This document shows positions 36,901 through 46,800 of a stretch of 64,000 bases of DNA, piece by piece. The DNA is from Lytechinus variegatus. Taxonomy: Eukaryota > Echinodermata > Echinoidea > Temnopleuroida > Toxopneustidae. The stretch covers positions 7,794,501-7,858,500 of the forward strand of contig NC_054757.1 of the NCBI RefSeq assembly GCF_018143015.1. Direction: 5' to 3'. The translations under genes were made by a program, and so were the position numbers. A model generated the notes under the pieces. That model was not told where the DNA came from. It searched no databases and saw only the letters and a program-made list of their open reading frames with translations. Numbering within the stretch: position 1 is the stretch's first letter; the number at the start of each line of letters is the position of its first letter.

Positions 36901-39900
36901 AACATATTTGCTTTAATTCAACTACAAATTTCAGAAAATGGTAATGGGCAAATTCAGCATGGTTAGTAGATGAATTTGTTGTTGTAGAGGAAGTGGCAAC
37001 CCGGGGGAGGGGGGGAGGTTACATTGAATCAGTCGATTGATTAATTCGTTGGTTGCTTTAACCGGTTTCTCTCAACATCGGTTGAATTGATGGTTTGGAA
37101 TTAATTGACTGATCAACCCAGGGGGGGGCACTTACATTGACGAGTGGATACCATGCGTGACCAAAAAAAAACGTAACAAGTGGAATGCCTCTGGCCGTCT
37201 CACCTGCATCACGCGGTTCAATATAGCAGCAGTGCTGACTTTGAATACTACTCTAACTCTAACAAGATGTTCAGTGATACATGGTTACTCTTATGTCCAC
37301 TTTTTATGAACGAGACCAATAAACTTACAGAGATATGATGGTTATTTAACAAAAAACCCCAACATAGCCAAAGTTCATTGACCTTACATGACCTTTGACC
37401 TTGATCATGTGACCTGAAACTCGCACAGGATGTTCAGTGATACTTGATTACTCTTATGTACAAGTTTCATGAATCATATCCATAAACTTTCAAAGTTATG
37501 ATGGTAATTCAACAGATACACCCAATTCGGCCAAAGTTCATTGACCTTTGAACTTGGTCATGTGACCTGAAACGCGCACAGGATGTTCAGTGATATTTGA
37601 TTACTCATATGTCCAAGTTTAATAAACTAGACTAATAAACTTTCAAAGTTATGATGGTAATTCAACAGATACCCCTGATTCGGCCAAAGTTCATTGACCC
37701 TAAATGACCTTTGACCTTAATCATGAGACCTGAAACTTGCACAAAATATTCAGTGATGCTTGATTACTATTATGTCCAAGTTTCATGAATCAGATCCATA
37801 AACTTTCAAAGTTATGATGGGAATTCAACAGATATCCCCAATTCGGCCAAAGTTCATTGACCCTAAATGACCTTTGACCTTGGTCATGTGACGTGAAACT
37901 CATGCAGGATGTTCGGTGATACTTGATTAACCTTATGTCCAAGTTTCATGAACTAGGTCTATATATTTTCTAAGTTATGATGACATTTCAAAAACTTAAC
38001 CTCAGGTTAAGATTTCGATGTTGATTCCTCCAACATGGTCTAAGTTCATTGACCCTAAATGACCTTTGTCATGTGACATGAAACTCTAATAGGATGTTCA
38101 GTAATACTTGATTAACCTTATGGCCAAGTTTCATGAACTAGGTCCATATACTTTCTAAGTTATGATGTCATTTCAAAAACTTAACCTCAGGTTAAGATTT
38201 GATGTTGACGCCGCCGCCGCCGTCGGAAAAGCGGCGCCTATAGTCTCACTCTGCTTCGCAGGTGAGACAAAAATTATGTCTTTTTCAAAATAAGGCATGT
38301 CACGTACGTAAAGTAATAAGGGTGTCAAAAACACTAAGATAATGAAAAAAGGGTATATATTTCGCTAGGAAATCTATGTGTTTTGGGTCAAATTTGCGAG
38401 GGACAAAAGACTAAAATGGTATATGAAGGATGTACTTTTTGCCCCAACAGTCATCTGTGTTTAGAGTCCGATTTGCACGAGGTGTGGGAGGTGGGGCTGT
38501 ACTAACCCAATGATGTAGGTAAAGGTCAAACTGACGTCAGTGACATCTACCAATTAAAATATCGCTGTACTTGTTTAGGGGTTCGATTCAGGGAATACTT
38601 GCCAAGAGTATGTTTCCAATACTTGTAAAGGGTAATAAGATTTCAAACGCCAATACTTGTTAAGGGGTGCATTTTCAGAACATGGAAAATACTTGTTTAG
38701 GGTGCTTTTCGGGACCCCATGGTCGCACATGGTATCCACTCATCAATGGAAGTGGCCCTTCGGGGTGGCAACCAATACACTTACATCCCATTTTTGGTAC
38801 CCTTCGATGACATCATCCAAGATCTGCTTAGTCTTATCTTTCAGACTGGATACATAAAGCTGGAGTGGTTTGTTGGCTTTTCTGTTCTCTGCGTAACATC
38901 TCTGTATCTGCTTGATTAATTTCTTTATGTCCTATTAACAAAAAGTAGATAAAAATGATAAAGATATAAATTTCAATTGAGTAAAATATATTGTTGAACA
39001 AGGTTACATAAAAATAACATCTGATCATATGATATAGAGAAGTTATTAATTTTGTGTTTATAGACATTGATCTATCTGGCAATGAATTAAGTCAGAGGGA
39101 AATATCTTGCAAAACAATTAGTCTTGTTCATTTGAAAATATTAGTATATACTTTTTTATGGATGGGTGAGACAAATTGCAAATCTATATGCACTTATCTT
39201 ATATTATATCATCACCTATCTAGATACAATCTTTCCCAGGGGTTTTTAGAAAACCAATGATTAATGAAATGAAATTAAACATACTGATTCTGTCATGAGT
39301 GAATCGTAGGCACAGTCAATGGCTACCTTGATGTTGCTAGCTTCGGGGTCGCTCATCTTTTTCTTCTTCACAACCAGACTTTCCTCGTCTATTCCTTGTT
39401 TTCTCGCCTCTTCTAACATTTTCCTTTTCCTGTCTTTGTTCTTCTCTCTCTCTTTTTTCCTACAAAAGTAATGATGATGATGGAGGAGGAGAAGAAGAAA
39501 AAGGAGGAGAAGAAGAAGAAGAAAAAGGAGGAGAAGAAGGAGAAAATAAAGGAGAAGAAGAAGAAAAAGGAGAAGTAGAAAAAGGAGAAGATCAGTAAGA
39601 GGAAGAGGATGAGGAGGAAGGGAAAGGAGAAGATGATGATGATTATAACAATGATTATAACATTAATAATAAAAATAACATCCAATAATTTATATCAATA
39701 ACAATAAAATATCAACAATACTGATAATAGAATAATCATTATAACTGAATAGGACTCTGGTTAAGTACATGTATGTTGGTCTTGTCTGACCTTTTGAAAA
39801 CAGTTAGGCCTAATACTGTAAATATCAAATCAAAGATGACGTACTATGAAAACTAAGCTATCAGAGCAGAAAATTCAAACAATTCAAACAAACGATGAAA

Positions 39901-40650
39901 AGGAAATGTGAACTTCTAATACCAGTGACACTGATGTCATAAAACTCATGACATCAACTCTTTCATTCATCTTCAAATGACTCTAACCCTTCAGTTTTTT
40001 TTCTCCTAATTTCAAAAAAAAAATATTCAATTTTTTATTCAACTGACAATCAAATGATTAAACTAGTATTTTAATTGTTGTTATTTTTATTGTTATTACT
40101 ATTATTATTTATTCTAATTTGGTTCACTCTTTCGTTGTTACCTTCGATATTTTGTATAGCCTCCTTTTAAACTGTCTTCCGTCTCTCCTTTATACTATAG
40201 TTTTGTAATATACGTATTGAAACTAAGTTACGGGGGCTTGCCTCCCATACAAGCTTCGCTTTTCTTGGCAAGCCCCTCCGTTCTGTTTTACATAGTTATT
40301 ATAGTCAAGTTACTTTAGTTTGCATTAATTCTCATTGTTTATACCTTATTTCGATTGATGTACTTTGAATTTGACTATGTATTGTTTGATTTTGTTGTGC
40401 TTTGTGAACGGAAAATTAATAAAATCTAAATCTAAATCTAAATCTAATTAACTTGAACATCATATCGAAATTTGATGTTATTTGTGAAGACACACTGCTA
40501 TTTGTACCTTCTTTCTTTCTTTGTTTCTGCCCATCTCTCATGCCTGCGCTGTTTCTTCAGTTGGTTTTTAGATAGTACTGGCGATGTTTTGTTCTCAGTC
40601 TCCTGTTTACTGTCGTCTTCTTGGGGTTGGCAATTTGATTCTTCATCCAT
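33537..40650 (-). CDS. trmt10a: tRNA (guanine-9) methyltransferase TRMT10A
   Basis: Six exons on the - strand: 40650-40508, 39459-39285, 38931-38785, 36117-35971, 34349-34244 and 33979-33537 (TGA), total 386 aa with phase kept at every junction. The family makes 1-methylguanosine at position 9 of tRNAs with a SPOUT-fold domain and S-adenosylmethionine. The N-terminus is a Lys/Arg/Glu-rich basic coil, typical of Trm10. Then come [57 protein letters not shown] (D199 corresponds to the conserved active-site Asp), [20 protein letters not shown] and [20 protein letters not shown]. This fits TRMT10A rather than 10B or the mitochondrial 10C. The C-terminus is an acidic, poorly conserved tail, as in vertebrate TRMT10A (about 340 aa) but longer. 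Confidence 0.93.
34244..34349 (-). CDS. trmt10a: TRMT10A coding exon 5
   Basis: Encodes [20 protein letters not shown] and [15 protein letters not shown], matching human [20 protein letters not shown]. Acceptor TAACAG, donor GTAAGC, phase 0 to phase 1. Confidence 0.92.
34485..34590. repeat. tRNA-SINE remnant
   Basis: GGGTACCCATTCACCTCACCTGGGT-like text split around 34514-34538, in TRMT10A intron 4 (34350-35970). It matches the GGTACCCGGTAGG part of the SINE at 35558-35908 only loosely. Confidence 0.35.
35558..35908 (+). mobile_element. tRNA-derived SINE with ATT tail
   Basis: The head has an A-box-like TGGTGTAGCAGTT and B-box GTGTTCGAATCCC. The body includes GCAAGGCGTTAATCC and TAAAGCGCTTAGAGACG. 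The tail is ATTATTATTATAT. Lies in TRMT10A intron 4, opposite to the gene. Confidence 0.7.
35971..36117 (-). CDS. trmt10a: TRMT10A coding exon 4 (active-site exon)
   Basis: 147 bases, phase 0 at both ends. Encodes [20 protein letters not shown] followed by [13 protein letters not shown]. This is the SPOUT cofactor-binding knot region, with the conserved GGLVD Asp at residue 199. Confidence 0.93.
36271..36680. mobile_element. 415-base MITE family, copy 2 (TRMT10A intron 3)
   Basis: Starts AAGGCGACCACACACCTTAC and ends CGCAAGGTGTGCGGAGGCCTT. TTA lies at both edges, consistent with a 3-base target duplication. Confidence 0.75.
37197..38268. mobile_element. 1.07-kb element with internal tandem repeats
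   Basis: Perfect 11-base inverted ends GTCTCACCTGC / GCAGGTGAGAC, in TRMT10A intron 3. The last 26 bases (38243-38268) also fold on themselves. About five units, 153-192 bases apart, share GTTATGATGG, CGGCCAAAGTTCATTGACC and TGACCTTTGACCT. A (GCC)n run lies near 38210-38223. No coding capacity; class uncertain. Confidence 0.65.
38785..38931 (-). CDS. trmt10a: TRMT10A coding exon 3
   Basis: 147 bases, phase 0 at both ends. Encodes [20 protein letters not shown], nearly identical to human [19 protein letters not shown], ending EGYQKWD. Donor GTAAGTG. Confidence 0.92.
39285..39459 (-). CDS. trmt10a: TRMT10A coding exon 2
   Basis: Encodes the basic coil ([20 protein letters not shown]) and the start of the methyltransferase core, [14 protein letters not shown]. 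The acceptor TTTTGTAG is preceded, in transcript sense, by an exceptionally long pyrimidine tract. Donor GTATGT. Confidence 0.9.
39475..39645. repeat. 170-base polypurine tract
   Basis: GAA/GGA-rich on the + strand, so pyrimidine-rich in the TRMT10A transcript, ending about 15 bases before the exon 2 acceptor. The 90-aa frame across it is low complexity, not a gene. Confidence 0.8.
40080..40450 (+). mobile_element. 3' end of a LINE-like element
   Basis: Contains the hairpin GGGGCTTGCC...GGCAAGCCCC, then GTGAACGGAAAATTAATAAA and four AATCTA units. 5'-truncated, in TRMT10A intron 1. CR1-like by tail style; not proven. Confidence 0.45.
40508..40650 (-). CDS. trmt10a: TRMT10A coding exon 1
   Basis: Start ATG at 40650 in the context AAGGATGG. 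An ATG eight bases upstream hits a stop after four codons. Encodes an acidic start, then [18 protein letters not shown]. The donor GTACAA follows 40508, leaving phase 2. Confidence 0.8.
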
Positions 40651-43600
40651 CCTTCATGAACAGTGGAGTAATGATCCCCCTGAATTTAAGCTGAATAGAA
40701 TTTAAACAGATTTAAATTCAAAATACCAAACAATAAAGATTGGGATGAGAGTACAGAGAGGAATGGGGAAAGAAAAAAAATTAAATGTAGCAGATTTATA
40801 TATATGTACTAGATCTAGATTTTACATCTTTTTAATTATCTGTTGTTTTCCTCTCTTTTTTCCATAGGATTTGATCAAGACTTTTCTCCTCAATTCAATT
40901 ATCTTCCTCTTTTCTTCTTTTAGTCACAGTAGTAGACTTTATACAGAATTGGTAATATTCATAAAAAATGAAAGCCGCAATTAGCAAGAGATAATGACAC
41001 TAAATGGATCTTTTATCAACATCATCTTTCAACATTGGAAAATCCACAAACTATCAGATAGCTTCAGCCTTGACATAACATCATAAGACTCAAAGAGTCT
41101 AAGTAAGACTCACTCGCATGTATTGCGAGGTTAGTATGCTATACTAACCTCCTAAGAAGGAAATAAATATCAATAAATCTGGTATCAAGCAAAGCCTACA
41201 TCTTTTATAACATGCTCATCAAATATTGAATTTATTATTTGACAAATAATAAAATTCAAAACTTGATTATGAATAATTATTATTGTAATAATTATTTATA
41301 ATCAAGATTCAAATTTTATTGTTTGTTAAATAATCCTTTTCATCTATGAAATGATCTTCACAACAGCATTTTGTAACACTAACATCGCTTATCGAAGCTA
41401 TGCAGAGCTACCAAGTCTCACGCATTATGCGTGAGACTCAAGCATTTTGGACTCTTGTTCATCCCCTCAAATCTCTGTCTCACGCAACTATCACAGCCTA
41501 TCCCCATATACATTGTACACAATGTCTGTGATCTCACTCAGATTCACAGAAAATCTCACGCATAGCTGGTCTTTGAACTTGGCATCTCTGGCTATGTCAT
41601 AAGGAAGCGGTTCAAGCATATTGCAATTGCAGTGTCTATGAATGGATCAAGGGATCTACACGAGATCGGTCTGGTAAGAAACCTCTCATTTTTGCATATT
41701 AATACTAAAATAATTTTAATTCCTTCATACGCATTAGGCATATGAAGGTTCATAAATAAATAAAATCAAGAGAAACAAACAGATTTCATCCTCTAATTAA
41801 TTTCCTAGCCTAGGGAAATCCATGTTTATTAGTCTCGCTGATATGGCAAGCATTTCAATGCTCCGTGATGAAAAAGTATACGTAAAAATATCATCTCAGA
41901 GTCCTCAAGGCTAGGTTTGTACTGTGTACAAACTTGTACAAAACCCAGAAACACAATGCCACTGCGTGGCGTCACATGAACAGGCCCTCTCTCAGCTCCG
42001 TGGCGCATGAAGTGAGTGAAAATTGCGTTTCTTCTCTTCATTTGGCCTTTTTGGGTGGCCTATTCTTGGTCATGTTGGTTAATTTTTCTTTTTGTTTTGT
42101 TACCTGGATGGAGTCAGATGCTATTCTAGGAGTTGAAATCTTTACATTGATGTCAAAATCTTATTTTTAGTGATCGTCTTCTAGTTATGTCTCCTTTCAG
42201 AATACCGCTCCGCCAACTAACCTCGCATGCTTGTGCGAGTGGGCTTTGCATCTCGTAAACGAGACACACGACATAAATTTCAGCCTATGGGACCGAGTAC
42301 ACAAAACTCAATTATCGCCTATGCTTATAGCAAAATGTTTGGTCAAAGCGTGTAAATTTATACCTTAAGCAGCATTTCTTGGTTTAATATAGTGTTCAGT
42401 TTTGACTTACATGATAAACAGTCGTGATTTAAGCCCAAAACTCGCCAAAAATCAGGTCAGAAAACTTTGTGATCTTTCCGTGAGCAACTGACTATGGTAT
42501 CGCAAAGACTAAAATAGAAAAGGAAAAGTTGCCCGGCCCACAAAATTGTATTGGTAGTATGCTATTCGTTGCGATCCCAATTGCATATACATGTAAATTG
42601 TAATAAATAACATTTGAGATTAACAGTCCAGCCGATAAATCTTCACGATCAAAGTTCTGAATATTGACAGGACTACTTATATCGAAATTCAGTCTAGTTC
42701 GAGCCCTCCTGTAGGAATGCAATTTCAAGTTGTATAAATGCCTTCATCATCGGCTGCGATTTGTAGCTGATTTGGACTTTACTCCGACCACAGGGCTTGC
42801 CGCAAAACAAAATTAAGATTTTATTATTCCTAACACAATGCTGCACTTCAAATAAACTAACATAACCTCTTGGAAACTTCAAATTTAATGCAAAGTGCGA
42901 TTTTATTTTTTAAAAAATCACGTCGCATTGGATCGCATATTGTGTGCGCTGTGCTTTAGTAAAGTCTCTATGGTTAATAAATTTAAAACAAATTGTTTTG
43001 TTTAATTAGGCCTTGATAAAGCCTTTCTGATCATGGCATCGTTCAAAATGTTCATAAAGTTCATATGAAACTCGTTATATGAACTATGTATAGGTAAGAT
43101 TTATGTGCAGAATGTTTTACTTTATATATTTTCTTCACGTTTGACTTCGATTGAGTCACTATCTAAGTGGTTTTATGAGCTTACTCTTAACCATCCCAGA
43201 GTATAGTTTCACTTTTCTTATACAATTCCTACAATAACATCCCGGATGTTATTTGGCAATGGCGGCTAAAAATAAATGTATTACTATTTAGTCTACCGGT
43301 ACTTGAAAAGAGAATATTAGAAATGAATGTTTGTCAATCTACCGGTATAGGCCTATGTGCAACACTTAAGATGTGAGAACTTAATTGATGGCTACAGAAA
43401 AAGAAAAACAAAACACACTTTAGAGGGATATAAATCAATGAATGTCGGGTCTTGACAAATACGTATTAGTTTTGCGTAAAGTGTAATTGAGTACTTCCAT
43501 TTCACCACAACCCGTTATTGTCTGGGCAAAGAGATTAACCACCGCGAGGACGGCATCCAAACGTCAAAATGCAGTTTAATCCCATTTATTCTTAGGAATT

Positions 43601-43732
43601 GTGATAGTGCCTGGCTTCGTTACTATCTGTGCAGCGGCGACTAAACGTCTAAGTATCCTCCCTCTGAGTTAGAAAGTGAAGCAGTCACCGTTTAAAAAAA
43701 TCCTTACAAAATCTTCCAGAGACGGTACTCAA
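40651..43732. other. intergenic between divergent TRMT10A and MAM gene
   Basis: Holds an AT-rich palindrome (41234-41334) and a possible element 41108-42242 with ends like ACTCGCATG...GCGAGGTTAG. Inside it are CTCACGCATTATGCGTGAGA and similar words. Promoters of both genes must lie here but no specific site stands out. Confidence 0.45.
41234..41334. repeat. 101-base AT-rich palindrome
   Basis: Two 49-base arms with roughly eight mismatches around a TTG-centred loop. Shared words are AATAAAATT, CTTGATTAT and AATAATTATTA. Confidence 0.65.
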
Positions 43733-43802
43733 ATGGTGACAATGATTATGTTATCTCTGATTGTAGTTTCATTACAACAGGCATGCGTGACAGAAGCATC
43801 AA
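43733..43802 (+). CDS. MAM protein exon 1 (signal peptide)
   Basis: Encodes MVTMIMLSLIVVSLQQACVT and EAS, a typical secretory signal. The second Met (43742) could equally start translation. Donor GTAAGTG at 43803, phase 1. Confidence 0.75.
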
Positions 43803-46800
43803 GTAAGTGCCAAAAATTATCATGAATATTTCGATTTTCTTTTATAATTTTGTCGATTTTATTTTGCTTGTCAAATATTGATATCGACATTGGTATTGGA
43901 TAAGCAAATATATCCCCATGCACCGGTCGTGTTTTAGAAACGCTCGGCCAAAACAGGATTACCCAAATAAAACAAAGGTTGAAAGTTAAACAACGTCTCC
44001 AGGCGCCAGAGAAGAGTAGTTATCTGAATAAATGATATATGTTCGTGAAAGTAGAAATAAGAAAAAATAACGCAACTGAACTGAACCAATCACCAGGTGA
44101 GACTCACCTGTTTTGTTTTTCTTCTTCAATGTTTACTATAAATATTGATTCAAGATATACATGTATTCAAGCAGGGAGTTAGGACGTTATTAATTTTCCC
44201 GCAATCAGTACATATTGATTTAGTATGATACCTTACACTATCAGTTGAAAACGAATTATCAAGTTTTGAAATGCTTTTGAAAAATAAAAAAACCCATTCT
44301 CTTTAATGGCAATGAAATATTATATATTTTTATACTCTCTATCTGCTCGTGATCCTATATGAACAACTTGCTTTAAAAAGGCAAAGTTTTGATGATTTTA
44401 AATTATTTATTGCGAAATTAGTTTAGTTCTGATATTTTGTGTGAATGGGTAATTTCGTACTTCCTGTTGTACTGAGGAATATGCATATTGAGTCTGTTAG
44501 ATTTTTTCCGTCATATATTTGCAATGTAAGTTTACCTCAAAGCCGCTTTCGCTTATCATTTTTGTCTGGTTTAGTTTCTGCTTTCTGTGAACAGATTGGT
44601 CATTATCAATTATCAGTCAGCCAGCCCACTGCGCCCTGATCGAAACGCCATGGATTTTATTATTGTTAATTGCATTCTCTATCCCTCCTTTAAAAAAAGT
44701 TGATTGGTAAAAACTACTTTCTTTTCTTTTAATCGACCCCTGAAGAGTTTCGAAAGTGGGAGGGAGACTGAGCTTGCAAAAAGTAATGATTGTCATCTTT
44801 ACGACGTGTACACGGTTATTGAAAAAAATGGAGCCCCCCCATGCATGTTAGCGATATTCCTTCTTTTATTGTATATTTTGCCTCTGAAATAATCATGATT
44901 CATATCATTGCAATTTCGATTATCTTTCTGCCATGCTAGTCCTTTTTTCTTGCGATTTTGGGAGAGAAGTCTTGAAGAAACCCGGACATAATGCGTGTGC
45001 TATCACATCACAAGACTGGAGAATATACAACGCTCTGACCATGGCGGGCCGTTATGGTGCGGCCAGATCTATGGACGATTTAGGTAAGATATATATTATA
45101 TGATATTGATATGATATTACTCAAAACTAACACTAAATACAAGATTGCTTTTCGATTTTTTTTACTTTATCTCAGCACATAACTTCTAAACACTTTAATA
45201 TTACTTACTTATCTTTCCTATCAAAGTAAGTTCGTTTTTCTGTTTTGGAAACGGAAACAGCAAAAACGGAATATTTAGCCAAAAGTGATTCTGAATTGGT
45301 GATTTTAGACAACAAAACGGTCTTTTATCAATAAGTCGTATCAGGAATGAAATAGGTAAAACACATTAAAAAAAACCACACAACCGTTTTTTTTTCGTTT
45401 TACCGTTATCTATAAAAAATTATTTTATGTATATTTTCTCCGCATTAATTCAGACGGGTATTACGTCCTTCAACGGATGACTGGAGGGGGTCGCTTCACC
45501 CTACCCCCTCTAGAAACTCAGTCACCCAAGGTCCGTCTCTCCTTCTTTTATAAATTCATCACGCCAGGAAGATGCGGATTTGACGTGACCGGTGGACAAA
45601 AAGTTATCCCCATCAATATAAACATCACCTCTCAAGTTGATAGGTGGCTCCAATTTCGCGGCGTCACTTTCACCTGCCGAACTGACATTCAAAACACTTG
45701 CCCACAGGTAGGTCCATAAATTCATCATACTGCAAAATTAGTGGTGTCAAAACTGAGAAGACCATATCAAGCACTTTAAACCAGTGTTGATTTCACGATA
45801 TTAATTGAGCACCGATGAATCTTATTACAATTTCAGCGGGACATCTTTTGCCCAGTTATTTTGAGAGTAATAACGGCTCTCGTGTTTTCGAAATTATATT
45901 TCATTATATAAACATCCCTGAAGCCGCGTGCAATATTTCATAATTTAAAGGTGTGTGCTATAATGGGTTGAATGAATGAATTAATTGTTTGTTCTAAATT
46001 TGATTACTTTATACATAGATTGTCTTCAAAGGTACTTGCGGTAAGAATACCGGCGTTGTGGCCGTGGATGATATCGTCGTCGAAAGTTTTGACGGTTAGT
46101 TAAAATGCTTTTTTTTTCGTCAGTACTTTTGTACCAGACGCGACAAGGCACTATATCGTAGCCGTTACTGTTCTTGAATAATAATAGGTATGATGATATA
46201 ACAGGGTGTATTTAGTCAGACTACACCTTACGTGGCAGGGCACTGGAAACGATTTTTCAATATAGGGGTCTGGTTTTCATACAAGCAAAAAAAAATAGTA
46301 ATAAAAAATTAAGAGTTTCCCTACTAAAACACTGCATAGTATTATTGTATCATAGAAATGATTTATATATTATATTTTGTAAATATGTATTTTAAACTAT
46401 CATTGTAAATGTAAAAAGATTGAAAGAGAAAATAAATGAATTGAATTGAACACCAGCCCGGAATCTATATCTGTACACACCAGAGAAGTATTGAAATAAC
46501 ACCAGTTTGGAATTAAACCGATGCTGTTTTAATACTAATTGGTGTTGTATAAACACCTATCTGGTGTTAGACCAAAACGAAACTGGTGTTGTTTAACACT
46601 TTTCTGGTGTGGGCAGATATAGATTCCGGGCTGTTGTTAAATCAACACCAGGGTTTTTGCAATGAAGAAGGTCATTTTGGAAGGTCATCTAAGGGGAAAA
46701 ATCGGCACATGCACACTTCGCGCTCGCATTAGTTGACCATGATGAGATGTATGCTCTTCATGGATTCCTAAACAGAGTCCTTAAAATGTTTCTTCTTTGA

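Noticed and set aside
39413-39685. 90-codon minus-strand frame rich in Phe/Ser
   Set aside because: It is the pyrimidine tract and part of TRMT10A exon 2 in the wrong frame.
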